Shown here piece by piece: positions 43,095 through 51,353 of a stretch of DNA of 64,000 bases. Source of the DNA: Hyphomicrobiales bacterium (GTDB taxonomy: Bacteria > Pseudomonadota > Alphaproteobacteria > Rhizobiales > Rhizobiaceae); contig UCEU01000024.1 in assembly GCA_900471485.1 (NCBI GenBank), positions 1 through 64,000 of the forward strand. The letters run 5' to 3'. The translations under genes were made by a program, and so were the position numbers. The notes under the pieces were generated by a model. The model did not search any database. It was not told the DNA's origin and worked only from the letters and a program-made list of their open reading frames with translations. Numbering within the stretch: the stretch's first letter is position 1; every line of letters begins with the position of its first letter.

Positions 43095-43549
43095 ACGTAA
43101 AAAATCAAAAAAAATGCGACTGCATGGCAGTCGCGCTATGGGTGTATTTTGGGAAAAATCTGCCCTCTTATTATATTGCTGACGATATAAAACCTTATAT
43201 CTGACACGCGTCATGAGCGATTTTTTGCGTTTCGGGTCCAAAAGCACGGCCGGCGCACGGCTTCCAGCACAGATCAGTTAAAAAACTTTTGCTTGCCAAA
43301 ATTTAATAATCGCCGCAATCTCGCCTCGTTCGGGCATTTTGCGAGCATGGGAAGTCCTAAATAATTGCGCGCCGGAAACGCTAATATCCGGTCGGCTGGT
43401 TCTGTAAAGCGGGCAAAGTTCCGTGATGAACCGGCTGAGTCAGAGGGGACCTTTTTCTCAAATTTCGATTGCCTGCAACGTCTCCGTGAGGAGGCAATGT
43501 TATAATGCTGCCCGTGTGGATGGCGGGCGGAGCTAAAAGGACCTGACGC
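43095..43549. other. 455-base intergenic region before cspA
   Basis: No protein gene is supported. It holds a reverse-strand terminator-like hairpin near its left end, an A+T-rich block (about 43145-43320), and probably the long cold-shock leader of cspA at its right end, where GCCCG and CGGGC at about 43510-43528 can form a small hairpin. Confidence 0.5.
43101..43134 (-). terminator. Reverse-strand terminator with no gene upstream
   Basis: GCGACTGC (43116-43123), loop ATG, GCAGTCGC (43127-43134). On the minus strand the stem is followed by eight T and then GATTTTTT, an excellent intrinsic terminator. No minus-strand gene enters it, so it may end a small RNA starting in the A+T-rich block to the right. 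On the plus strand, the strand of the preceding transporter, there is no T-run. Confidence 0.55.
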
Positions 43550-43765
43550 ATGGCCGAGACTGGCACCGTAAAATTCTTCAACACCGACAAGGGCTTCGGC
43601 TTCATCAAGCCTGACAAGGGTGGCGCTGATATCTTCGTTCACATTTCCGCCGTTCAGGCTTCGGGACTGGCCGGACTGACGGAAAACCAGAAGGTAAGCT
43701 TCGACACGGAGCCGGATCGCCGCGGCAAGGGCCCGAAGGCCGTCAACCTTCAGATTGATGGTTGA
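43550..43765 (+). CDS. cspA: Cold-shock domain protein
   Basis: A 71-residue single-stranded nucleic-acid binding protein. Both RNA-binding motifs are present: KGFGFIKPD (RNP1) and DIFVHISAV (RNP2). Acts as an RNA chaperone. The strong ribosome-binding site AAAGGA lies nine bases upstream of the ATG, after a long untranslated leader typical of csp genes. Several csp paralogues are usual in rhizobia, so the exact symbol is approximate. Confidence 0.96.
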   Translation: MAETGTVKFFNTDKGFGFIKPDKGGADIFVHISAVQASGLAGLTENQKVSFDTEPDRRGKGPKAVNLQIDG

Positions 43766-43798
43766 TATCGCGAAAGCGCTGTCAGTTTGAAAGCGAGG

Positions 43799-43819
43799 CC
43801 CGGCAGCAATGCCGGGTTC
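43799..43819 (+). terminator. Possible cspA terminator hairpin
   Basis: CCCGGCA (43799-43805) pairs with TGCCGGG (43810-43816) across GCAA, then TTCTGTCGTTC. It starts 34 bases after the cspA stop; the T-run is weak. Confidence 0.4.
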
Positions 43820-43905
43820 TGTCGTTCAGCCTGCATTCAGATCGCAGCCCTTACCTTGCCACTATCACGGTGCAAGACCGGCGCTCGGTTTTAACAGGAC
43901 TAGAC

Positions 43906-44325
43906 ATGATGAATAGGCTCGCGAAAACGCTCTTTCTGACGGCAGCAGCTGCTGCCCTGACCCTTTCCTCGATCGGCGCCGCATCGGCAGACGATTGGCA
44001 CCGCCACCATTACCATGGCAACGACGCGCTGGTGGGCGGAGCTGTGGGCCTTGCAACCGGCCTGATCGTCGGTTCGGCGATTGCCAACTCCGGCCCGCGC
44101 TATATCGATCCGCCCTATGAGCCGGATTACTACGAATCTGCACCGGTCTATGGCGCTCCCGTCTATCGCGCTCCGCCGCCGCGCTACTACCCGGCCGCCG
44201 CCGGCCTCGAGCCCTGGACGCCGCAGTGGGAGCGTTATTGCGCCTATCGCTACCGTTCCTTCGACCCGCGCAGCGGCACCTATATCGGTTACGACAACCG
44301 CAGCCATTTCTGCACCGCCGGCTGA
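43906..44325 (+). CDS. BA14K family secreted protein
   Basis: A 139-residue exported protein. It has a signal peptide (MMNRLAKTLFLTAAAAALTLSSIGAASA), a histidine patch, a short glycine-rich hydrophobic stretch (VGGAVGLATGLIVGSAIA), and a proline- and tyrosine-rich linker. The C-terminal BA14K domain is WTPQWERYCAYRYRSFDPRSGTYIGYDNRSHFC. The family is named from the Brucella abortus 14-kDa immunoreactive protein; lectin-like activity has been proposed. An upstream in-frame ATG at 43762 would put unrelated residues before the signal peptide, so 43906 is preferred. Confidence 0.92.
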   Translation: MMNRLAKTLFLTAAAAALTLSSIGAASADDWHRHHYHGNDALVGGAVGLATGLIVGSAIANSGPRYIDPPYEPDYYESAPVYGAPVYRAPPPRYYPAAAGLEPWTPQWERYCAYRYRSFDPRSGTYIGYDNRSHFCTAG

Positions 44326-44350
44326 TCCCCTTCCCCGGCATGCGAGACAC

Positions 44351-44381
44351 GAAGCGCCGCCATCGAGCGGCGCTTTTCTTT
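44351..44381 (+). terminator. Terminator after BA14K gene
   Basis: AAGCGCCGC (44352-44360), loop CATCGA, GCGGCGCTT (44367-44375), then TTCTTTT. Confidence 0.85.
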
Positions 44382-44390
44382 TGGGTCTCG

Positions 44391-44475
44391 CTTAAAGCAT
44401 GTCTCCCGAAATTGGTCAGCGGTTTCGGTATAAAGACATGCGACAAAACAAACTGAAAGATCGCGACGCGCTTTA
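44391..44475. repeat. Rhizobial intergenic palindromic repeat
   Basis: GCATGTC (44397-44403) and GACATGC (44435-44441) bracket an inner CCGAAA/TTTCGG pair, and the right flank ends GATCGCGACGCGCTTTAG, which can pair partly with CTTAAAGC on the left. This is the layout of the short dispersed palindromes found between genes in Rhizobium chromosomes. Only one copy is seen in this window, so the assignment relies on its recognisable form. Confidence 0.6.
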
Positions 44476-45120
44476 GATTCCCTGCAGGTAGGGATTGCTG
44501 CGCCGCTCGTCGCCGATGCGGCTGCCCGGACCATGCCCGCAGATGAAGCCGACCTCGTCGCCAAGCGGCAGGACCTTGTCGCGGATGGAATCGAGCAGTT
44601 GCTGGTGATCCCCGCCCGGCAAATCGGTGCGCCCGATAGAGCCGCTGAACAGAACATCCCCGACATGCGCGAACTTCTGCGCACGGTTGAAATAGATCAC
44701 ATGCCCCGGCGCGTGGCCCGGCGTGTGATAGACCTCGAACTCATGCTCGCCGAACGAGACCTTGTCGCCGTCCTTCAGCCAGCGGTCGGGCACGACGTTC
44801 TGCATGCCCGGCGGCAGACCGTACTTCTGCGACTGCGTCTCGATGCGCTGCAGCAGCGGCAGGTCGTCCTCATGCGGCCCGATGACCTGAACCCCGAGCG
44901 CCTCGCGCAGTTCCTTGGCGCCGCCGGCGTGGTCGAGATGGCCGTGCGTCAGCCAGATTTCCTTGATCAGGAGGCCGTTCTGCTCGATCGCCTGCAGGAT
45001 ATTGGCGACATCCCCGCCGGGATCGATGACGACACCTTCCTTGGTATCGGGATCGAACAGGATCGTGCAGTTCTGCTGGAAGGGTGTCACCGGAATGATA
45101 CCGGCCTGGAGCATGCCCAT
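44473..45120 (-). CDS. MBL-fold metallo-hydrolase (YcbL/glyoxalase II-like)
   Basis: A 215-residue metallo-beta-lactamase-fold hydrolase. The dinuclear metal site is complete: THGHLDHAGG, HTPGHAPGH, VGDVLF with GRTDLPGG, and the last histidine in FICGHGPGS. This small form matches YcbL-type proteins, which have glyoxalase II-like thioesterase activity. GAGGCGACC precedes the ATG. The 3' end touches the palindromic repeat. Substrate not determined. Confidence 0.92.
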   Translation of the reverse strand: MGMLQAGIIPVTPFQQNCTILFDPDTKEGVVIDPGGDVANILQAIEQNGLLIKEIWLTHGHLDHAGGAKELREALGVQVIGPHEDDLPLLQRIETQSQKYGLPPGMQNVVPDRWLKDGDKVSFGEHEFEVYHTPGHAPGHVIYFNRAQKFAHVGDVLFSGSIGRTDLPGGDHQQLLDSIRDKVLPLGDEVGFICGHGPGSRIGDERRSNPYLQGI

Positions 45121-45404
45121 GGTCGCCTCGCTTCATATCTTTATCGCAGGTATACTGACAAACAACCGTCTGCACAGCCGTCCTTTTGCGAACACTGCGT
45201 CGCTCCGGTCGCTGAAACAGGCCGAAATCACGAAAGATCACAAACGTGATACCGTTGGTGATAGGTCCGCATCACACGCTATAACCTATAAACATCAAAG
45301 GGATAACCACATCCATTTCGCACCTGCAACATCTCGTTAACGAATTGCGGGAACCTCCGGGCGACCGGAGCGTTACCAGCCCATCGGAAAGAAGGAGAAC
45401 CGAG

Positions 45405-46019
45405 ATGACCTTGAAGCGAAACCTTTTTCTTGCGGGTGCGATCGTCGCGGCAAGCGCCGGTCTGGCACGTGCGGAAATGGCAGCGACGGCCGTCAACGAT
45501 CTGACGATCCATGCCGGCCCAGGCACGCAATACCCTGCTGTCGGCGTCGCGCCCCGCGGTTCAGAGACCTTTCTCGACGGCTGCGTTGAAGATAGCCGCT
45601 GGTGTCGCATCGATGCCAATGGCGTGCGTGGTTGGGTATATGCCGAATACCTGCAGATGGACCAGGGTGGTGAAACCGTGATCGTCCAGGAACACCGCGC
45701 CGATCTTGGCGTGCCTGTCGTGACCTACGAAACCACCGCCAGCGTTCCCGGCCCCGCCGATCCGGCCCCAGGTGACGAACTGATCGGCCCGGTGGGCTCG
45801 CCTGAAACCATCGCCCCGCCCGAAACCGTGACGACCTATGTCCAGACCAACCCAGGCGAAACCGTGCAGCTCGGTGGCGACGTCGTGGTCGGCGCTCAGG
45901 TGCCGGGTGACGTAACGTTCCAGGAGATCCCGGATTACCAGTATCGTTACGTCCGCATCAACGACCGCCCCGTGCTGGTCGACCCGAGTTCACGTCGTAT
46001 CGTCTACGTCTACCAGTAA
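45405..46019 (+). CDS. Secreted SH3-domain protein with C-terminal DUF1236
   Basis: A 204-residue exported protein. Signal peptide at residues 1-22 (LAGAIVAASAGLARA), bacterial SH3 domain about 25-82 (VNDLTIHAGPGTQYPAVGV and GWVYAEYLQM), a proline- and threonine-rich linker, and a DUF1236 domain at the end (YRYVRINDRPVLVDPSSRRIVYVYQ). Such proteins may bind peptidoglycan or other envelope parts. AAGGAG lies nine bases before the ATG. A terminator follows. In-frame codons back to 45345 are not needed. Confidence 0.9.
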   Translation: MTLKRNLFLAGAIVAASAGLARAEMAATAVNDLTIHAGPGTQYPAVGVAPRGSETFLDGCVEDSRWCRIDANGVRGWVYAEYLQMDQGGETVIVQEHRADLGVPVVTYETTASVPGPADPAPGDELIGPVGSPETIAPPETVTTYVQTNPGETVQLGGDVVVGAQVPGDVTFQEIPDYQYRYVRINDRPVLVDPSSRRIVYVYQ

Positions 46020-46040
46020 GCGAATGAATATATGAATAGA

Positions 46041-46068
46041 CAGGGCGGCCATCGTGCCGCCCTTCTTG
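46041..46068 (+). terminator. Terminator after SH3/DUF1236 gene
   Basis: AGGGCGGC (46042-46049), loop CATCGT, GCCGCCCT (46056-46063), then TCTTG. Confidence 0.75.
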
Positions 46069-46264
46069 CGTTGGGGCAACGTTGGCAAATCTCCCGCAAG
46101 AGTTGCCATCCATTCCTTTTCCCTGTGGCATATGATAAACTACTGAAATTCAGACGATATCCCTGCCCTCGTCGGACGCCGGATCGCCTGTGAGGCTGGC
46201 TGTCTCCAGGAGAGACAAGCGCAGCCGGCGACCAGCGCTTGAGGAAGCGCGAAGGAGGGAAAGA

Positions 46265-46531
46265 ATGGAAGCCTTGTTACCACTCATCACACAGCTGATC
46301 GCGGGCGCGGTCGGCGGCAATCTGGCAAGCGGAGCGCTGAAGCAGATGGCCGTCAACACCGTCGCCCGCACGATCGCCGGCGCCGTCGGCGGCATCGGCG
46401 GCGGCATGCTGCTCACCATGTTCGGCGGCGAAGCCGGCCTGACGGGGCTGATTGCCGACGGCATCGGCGGCCTGATCGGCGGCGGCATCCTGTCGACCAT
46501 CGTCGGCGCGGTAGCCGCGAAGGCAAGATAG
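46265..46531 (+). CDS. Small glycine-rich membrane protein
   Basis: An 88-residue hydrophobic protein with repeated glycine patterns (IAGAVGGNLASG, IAGAVGGIGGGML, IADGIGGLIGGGILSTIVGAVAA), no charged catalytic residues, and two or three helices of the glycine-zipper kind. Similar short proteins of unknown function are widespread in rhizobia. The ATG at 46265 has GGAGGG upstream; the frame extending to 46190 is rich in arginine and unlikely to be translated. Confidence 0.75.
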   Translation: MEALLPLITQLIAGAVGGNLASGALKQMAVNTVARTIAGAVGGIGGGMLLTMFGGEAGLTGLIADGIGGLIGGGILSTIVGAVAAKAR

Positions 46532-46968
46532 AGTGAAAAGTGGACGGCGGGGCGCGTTTGACGATGCGCCTCGCCGCCTCATTGGGCACCGACACCGCGG
46601 GCCAGCTGGCCCCTCGATTCCGCGGTTATGTTCACGACCGGGACATCTCGGCGCTTATGCACAACTCCGACTTTGGTCCCTCTGCCCCGAAATGGCGCAA
46701 ACCGCTAACCTGCGGCAGGTGTTTCGCATTCCTGTCCGTCGGCATGCGCATCCCTGTTGATTGTTGTCCCGAATAAGGTATCCACTCAATGCAGGGGAAT
46801 TTGCGCATAAAAAGGGAAACTTGCGAAGACAGTCGCCTGTTCGTTGGAATGAGCGATCTCGTCGGCTTCGCAAGGCAAGGGAAAGTTACCAATCGCAAAA
46901 CAGTCAACATTGCTGACATATGTTGCGAGAACTTGCCCAAGGCGCCGAACAGGAAAGGACATGCCACA
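46532..46968. other. 437-base region upstream of petP
   Basis: No supported gene. Open frames at 46533-46776 and the 5' part of a frame from 46789 look like chance. Near its right end is the inverted repeat listed separately. Confidence 0.45.
46905..46925. promoter_or_regulatory. Inverted repeat, candidate MarR operator
   Basis: CAACAT, nine bases, ATGTTG, centred 54 bases upstream of the petP start. MarR regulators bind such palindromes and often control themselves. Not proven. Confidence 0.4.
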
Positions 46969-47448
46969 TTGGCGAAACAGACCAGCCCGAAAGCCGGCAA
47001 GCCCGAGCCTTTGAAGATGCCGATGGAAAACACCGATACCATCGACTTCGACATCATCGAGCTTCTGTTCTTTTCCTACCGCGATTTCGTATCCGATCCG
47101 GATGCCATTCTTGCCGAAAGCGGCTTCGGCCGGGCGCATCACCGCGTGGTGCATTTCGTTAACCGCAATCCGGGCATGACCGTTGCCGACCTCCTGGATA
47201 CATTGAAGATAACCAAGCAGAGTCTCGCAAGGGTACTCAAACAACTGATTGATTCGGGGTATATTCGTCAGGTTGCGGGGCCGGAGGACAGACGGCAGCG
47301 CAAGCTATATCCGACCAAGACAGGGCGCGAACTGGCCTTTGCTCTGGCAGAGCCGCAATCGCGCCGTATTGAGAGAGCATTCGACGGGGCTTCGCAGGAG
47401 GTGCGGGAGGGCGTGAAGGCTTTTCTGCAGGGCATGCGGAACAGATAA
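46969..47448 (+). CDS. petP: MarR family regulator (PetP-like)
   Basis: A 159-residue winged-helix regulator of the MarR family: FDIIELLFFSYRDFVSDPDAILAESGFGRAHHRVVHFVNRNPGMTVADLLDTLKITKQSLARVLKQLIDSGYIRQVAGPEDRRQRKLYPT. The gene pair MarR plus OmpR-type regulator matches petP-petR first described in Rhodobacter capsulatus. The start is probably the TTG at 46969, with AGGAC eight bases upstream; an ATG at 47017 is an alternative. The response regulator gene follows after 17 bases. Confidence 0.82.
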   Translation: MAKQTSPKAGKPEPLKMPMENTDTIDFDIIELLFFSYRDFVSDPDAILAESGFGRAHHRVVHFVNRNPGMTVADLLDTLKITKQSLARVLKQLIDSGYIRQVAGPEDRRQRKLYPTKTGRELAFALAEPQSRRIERAFDGASQEVREGVKAFLQGMRNR

Positions 47449-47465
47449 ATTCGAAAGCGGACTGA

Positions 47466-48167
47466 ATGACGCCAAAGACAGTGATCTCGGACGATGCTGC
47501 GCATCTGCTTGTTGTCGATGACGACACGCGTATCCGCGCCCTGCTCAATCGCTATCTGAGCGAGAACGGCTTTCGCGTGACGGTCGCCGCCGATGGTGCC
47601 GAGGCCAAGCGCAAGCTGGCCGGACTGGATTTCGACCTGATCATCATGGACGTCATGATGCCCGGCGAGACCGGCATCGAGGTCACCAAGCACCTGCGTA
47701 CCATCAAGAACGTGCCGATCATCATGCTGACGGCGCTTGCCGAATCCGGCAGCCGCATCTCGGGCCTCGAGGCCGGCGCCGACGATTATCTCGCCAAGCC
47801 CTTCGACCCGCGCGAACTCGTCCTGCGCATCAACAACATCCTGCGCCGCAACGTCTCCACCGACGCACCGAAGATCGAGCAGGTCATGTTCGGACCCTAT
47901 ACCTTCTCGCTCACCCGCAGGGAGCTGAAGAAAGCTTCCGAGATCGTCCGCCTGACCGATCGCGAGCAGGAAATCATGCTTCTCTTCGCCCGCCGCGCCG
48001 GCGACACCATTCCGCGCCACGAGCTCATCGGCAACGATGTCGATGTCGGCGAGCGTACCATCGACGTCCAGATCAACCGGCTGCGCCGTAAAATCGAGGA
48101 CGATCCCGCAAATCCGGTCTGGCTACAGACGGTGCGTGGTATAGGATACCGGTTGAGCATCGATTGA
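47466..48167 (+). CDS. petR: OmpR-family response regulator (PetR-like)
   Basis: A 233-residue response regulator. The receiver domain has the acidic pocket VVDDD, the phospho-acceptor aspartate in DLIIMDVMMPGETG, and the conserved lysine in AKPFD; the C-terminal winged helix ends TIDVQINRLRRKIEDDPANPVWLQTVRGIGYRL. It is co-transcribed with the MarR gene upstream and overlaps the histidine kinase downstream, which is therefore its likely partner. Confidence 0.9.
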   Translation: MTPKTVISDDAAHLLVVDDDTRIRALLNRYLSENGFRVTVAADGAEAKRKLAGLDFDLIIMDVMMPGETGIEVTKHLRTIKNVPIIMLTALAESGSRISGLEAGADDYLAKPFDPRELVLRINNILRRNVSTDAPKIEQVMFGPYTFSLTRRELKKASEIVRLTDREQEIMLLFARRAGDTIPRHELIGNDVDVGERTIDVQINRLRRKIEDDPANPVWLQTVRGIGYRLSID

Positions 48168-49576
48168 AAGCCCCAACGTCAGGACCCGACGATCAGATGG
48201 TGACCTTCGATTCCATTCGGCGCGAGGACCGCTCGCCCGGCTACGGTTGGCGCGGCTTTACCCGATGGCTGCGGCACCGCCTGCCCAAGGGGCTTTACGT
48301 CCGCTCCCTGCTCATCATCATCATTCCGATGTTGCTCTTGCAGTCGGTCGTAGCCGCCGTCTTCATGGAGCGTCACTGGCAGATGGTGACCCAGCGCCTG
48401 TCGATGGCCGTCACCCGCGACATCGCCGCCGTCATCCAGATCATCCAGATCTATCCGCAAGATGCCGATTACACCGACATCACCCGCATCGCCCGCGAGC
48501 AGATGGGCCTGCAGATTTCGGTCGAGCCGGATGGCGATCTGCCGCCGCCGCGCATCAAGCCCTTTTTCTCGATCCTCGACGGCATCCTGAGCGACGAGAT
48601 CAGCGACCAGATCAAGCGCCCCTACTGGATCGACACCGTCGGCGATTCAAATCTCATCGAAATCAGGATCAAGCTCGACGACAAGATCCTGCGGGTGCTC
48701 ACCAAGCGTAGCCAGGCCTATGCGTCCAACACTCATATCTTCATCGTCTGGATGGTCGGCGCCTCGTTGGTGCTGATCGGCATATCGATCCTCTTCCTGC
48801 GCGGCCAAATCCGGCCGATCCTGTCGCTGGCAAATGCCGCCGAAAGCTTCGGCAAGGGCCAGAGGGCGGAGAGCTTCCACCCGCGCGGCGCCGACGAGGT
48901 TCGGCGCGCTGGCCTCGCCTTCATCCTCATGCGCGAGCGCATCGAACGCCAGATCGAGCAGCGCACGGCGATGCTGACAGGCGTCAGCCACGACCTGCGC
49001 ACCATCCTGACGCGCTTCAAGCTGCAACTGGCGCTCGCCGGCGACAATCCTGATCTGCAGGGGCTGAGCGACGATGTCGACGATATGCAGTCCATGCTCG
49101 AAGCCTACATGGCCTTCGCCCGCAACGAGGTGGAGGAGGATGTCGGCGAAGTCAGGTTGAGCGACATCCTCGCCAAGGTCGAGGCCGACTTCACGCTGCA
49201 TGACGGCAAAGCGTTGACCTACTCGATCGAGGGCGACGACGACATCTCCGTCCGCCCCAACGCGTTTACCCGCCTCGTCACCAACCTCGCCTCGAACGCC
49301 CGCCGCTATGCCGACACGCTCAACATCGACGCCAAGCACAGCGCCAAGTGGCTGACCATCACCTTCGACGATGACGGCCCCGGCATCCCCGAGAAAAATC
49401 GGGAGGACGTCTTCAAGCCCTTCTTCCGTCTCGACGAAGCGCGCAACCTCGACGCCTCCGGTACCGGCCTCGGACTTGCCATCGCCCGTGATATCGCCCG
49501 CAGCCACGGCGGCAACGTCACCCTCGGTGACAGCCCGCTCGGCGGCCTGCGCGCCATCATTCGTATTCCAGCGTGA
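48164..49576 (+). CDS. EnvZ-type sensor histidine kinase
   Basis: A 470-residue inner-membrane kinase. Two membrane helices (residues about 48-68 and 188-208) enclose a periplasmic sensor region, then HAMP, the HisKA phospho-acceptor in GVSHDLRTILTRFKLQ, and HATPase motifs NLASNARRYAD, DDGPGIPEKNREDVFKPF and GTGLGLAIARDIARSHGG. The start is taken as a TTG overlapping the petR stop by three bases; an ATG at 48197 is the alternative. The arrangement resembles EnvZ/OmpR, but the stimulus is unknown. Confidence 0.9.
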   Translation: MKAPTSGPDDQMVTFDSIRREDRSPGYGWRGFTRWLRHRLPKGLYVRSLLIIIIPMLLLQSVVAAVFMERHWQMVTQRLSMAVTRDIAAVIQIIQIYPQDADYTDITRIAREQMGLQISVEPDGDLPPPRIKPFFSILDGILSDEISDQIKRPYWIDTVGDSNLIEIRIKLDDKILRVLTKRSQAYASNTHIFIVWMVGASLVLIGISILFLRGQIRPILSLANAAESFGKGQRAESFHPRGADEVRRAGLAFILMRERIERQIEQRTAMLTGVSHDLRTILTRFKLQLALAGDNPDLQGLSDDVDDMQSMLEAYMAFARNEVEEDVGEVRLSDILAKVEADFTLHDGKALTYSIEGDDDISVRPNAFTRLVTNLASNARRYADTLNIDAKHSAKWLTITFDDDGPGIPEKNREDVFKPFFRLDEARNLDASGTGLGLAIARDIARSHGGNVTLGDSPLGGLRAIIRIPA

Positions 49577-50163
49577 ACCTGATGACGATCGACCCGACCC
49601 AAATGACCTGGCTCAACCCGCCGCCCTTCGCGGAAACGAAGGATGGCGCACTTCACGTCCGTTCCGGCGAAAAGACCGACTTCTGGCAGGGCACCTATTA
49701 CGGCTTTCACCGCGACAGCGGACACTTTCTGCATCGTCTGCGGAAAGGCGACTTCACCGCCGAACTCCGCTTTTCCGGTGACTACAGGGAGCTCTACGAT
49801 CAGGCCGGGATGATGGTGCGCGCCGATGCGACCCACTGGATGAAGACAGGCATCGAATATACCGATGGCGCGATGCACCTGAGCGTCGTCGTCACCAACG
49901 GCAACTCCGACTGGTCCGCCTTCCGCGTCGATCATGAATTTCGCGAGATGTCGCTGCGCGTCACGCGAAACGGCGACGCGCTGTTCATCCAGTACAGGAC
50001 GGACGCCATGGAGACATGGCACATGGCCCGCCTCGCCTGGTTCGCCCCCTCATATGAGGAAGTTGCCGTTGGCCCAGTCTTCTGCTCGCCGCAACGAGCA
50101 GGCTTCGAAGCCGTCTTCCACGATTTCACGGTAACGGATCCGCTATCGCGCGACATCCACTGA
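49573..50163 (+). CDS. DUF1349 (concanavalin-like) domain protein
   Basis: A 196-residue protein of the DUF1349 family, a beta-sandwich fold related to laminarin- and concanavalin-type lectins. Typical parts are LHVRSGEKTDFWQGTYYGF, ADLRFSG-like strand FTAELRFSGDYRELYDQAGMMVRAD and GPVFCSPQRAGFEAVFHDFTV. No signal peptide. It may start at the GTG overlapping the kinase stop, or at the ATG at 49582; either is consistent with translation coupled to the two-component genes. Function unknown. Confidence 0.82.
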   Translation: MNLMTIDPTQMTWLNPPPFAETKDGALHVRSGEKTDFWQGTYYGFHRDSGHFLHRLRKGDFTAELRFSGDYRELYDQAGMMVRADATHWMKTGIEYTDGAMHLSVVVTNGNSDWSAFRVDHEFREMSLRVTRNGDALFIQYRTDAMETWHMARLAWFAPSYEEVAVGPVFCSPQRAGFEAVFHDFTVTDPLSRDIH

Positions 50164-50181
50164 TGCCGCGCCGCCCGAAGA

Positions 50182-50523
50182 TCACATGATCTTCTTGCCG
50201 TTCGGAACCGGCTTGTCGGAAGCGGCCAGCACAATGGCGCCCGCCTCGTCCTCGAAACCGAGCGTCAGAACCTCGGAGCGGAACGGGCCGATCTGGCGCG
50301 GCGGGAAATTCACCACGCACAGCACCTGCCGGCCCACGAGATTGTCGAGCGTATAATGCACGGTGATCTGCGCCGAGGACTTCTTTACGCCGATCTCGGG
50401 CCCGAAGTCGATCAGCAGCTTGAAGGCGGGCTTGCGCGCCTCGGGAAACGGATTGGCCTCGATGATCGTGCCGACACGGATATCGACGCGCTCGAAGTCG
50501 CTATAGGTAATTTCTTCGCTCAT
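50182..50523 (-). CDS. csaA: tRNA-binding protein CsaA-like
   Basis: A 113-residue stand-alone tRNA-binding (OB-fold) domain: FERVDIRVGTIIEANPFPEARKPAFKLLIDFGPEIGVKKSSAQIT and VVNFPPRQIGPFRSEVLTLGF. The CsaA family includes a Bacillus protein with export-chaperone-like activity; the sequence itself supports tRNA or nucleic-acid binding. It begins 11 bases after proC and is likely in one operon with it. Confidence 0.93.
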   Translation of the reverse strand: MSEEITYSDFERVDIRVGTIIEANPFPEARKPAFKLLIDFGPEIGVKKSSAQITVHYTLDNLVGRQVLCVVNFPPRQIGPFRSEVLTLGFEDEAGAIVLAASDKPVPNGKKIM

Positions 50524-50534
50524 AGGATCAAGCC

Positions 50535-51353
50535 TCAGCCGGCCAGCTCTTCGGCCCGCTTGCGAGCGGCGGCGAGAGCCTTGTCGAACAGCGGCTGCAT
50601 CGCATCGTCAGCCATCAATACGGAAAGTGCCGCCGCCGTGGTGCCTCCGGGAGAGGTCACATTCTGGCGCAAGCGCGAAGCGTCGTCGGGGGACTGGTGC
50701 AAAAGCTCACCAGCCCCCGCGACCGTTTCCCGTGCAAGGCGCATGGCAAGGTCCGCCGGCAAGCCAAGTTTACGGCCTGCCTCTGCCATACACTCGACGA
50801 GATAAAACACATAAGCCGGACCGCTGCCCGACAATGCCGTGACGGCATCGATATCGGCTTCGGTCGCGACCCACTCAACAGGACCCGACACACGCAGGAG
50901 AGAATCCACGCGCTGGCGCTGTTCGGCGTTGACGCGGGCATTGGCAAAAGCACCAGTCACGCCGCGGCCGACCATGGCGGGCGTGTTCGGCATGGCGCGG
51001 ACCATCGCGGCCGCGCCGAGATGCGCCTCGAGGAAGCCGAGTGTCTTGCCGGCCGCGACCGAGACGACGACCGTATCGTCGCCTACAGTCGCCTTGACCG
51101 GCGGCAGCACCGTCTCCATCACCTGCGGCTTCACCGCCAGGAACAGAACGCCGGCCTTCAGATCCGCCGGCGCGGAAGTGACATGCGTGGCCCCTGCTTC
51201 GTTGATCGCGGCCATCATCTTCTCTGACGGGCCGGGATCGATGACGACCACGGACGAGCCGGGGACGCCGTTCTTCAGCCAGCCGGAGAGCATGGCGCCG
51301 CCCATGTTGCCGGCGCCGACGAGAACGATCGAACCTGAGGCCGCAGCAGACAT
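50535..51353 (-). CDS. proC: Pyrroline-5-carboxylate reductase
   Basis: Last enzyme of proline synthesis, reducing pyrroline-5-carboxylate with NAD(P)H. The 272-residue protein has the N-terminal Rossmann motif IVLVGAGNMGGAMLSGWL and the C-terminal ProC signature in DIDAVTALSGSGPAYVFYLVECMAEAG. Its start touches the stop of the YbjN gene with no gap, and csaA follows, forming a three-gene operon common in rhizobia. Confidence 0.96.
   Translation of the reverse strand: MSAAASGSIVLVGAGNMGGAMLSGWLKNGVPGSSVVVIDPGPSEKMMAAINEAGATHVTSAPADLKAGVLFLAVKPQVMETVLPPVKATVGDDTVVVSVAAGKTLGFLEAHLGAAAMVRAMPNTPAMVGRGVTGAFANARVNAEQRQRVDSLLRVSGPVEWVATEADIDAVTALSGSGPAYVFYLVECMAEAGRKLGLPADLAMRLARETVAGAGELLHQSPDDASRLRQNVTSPGGTTAAALSVLMADDAMQPLFDKALAAARKRAEELAG

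Noticed and set aside
46533..46776. Two short forward frames after the small glycine-rich protein gene
   Set aside because: No ribosome-binding site, overlapping frames with the same composition and no protein-like pattern; treated as intergenic.
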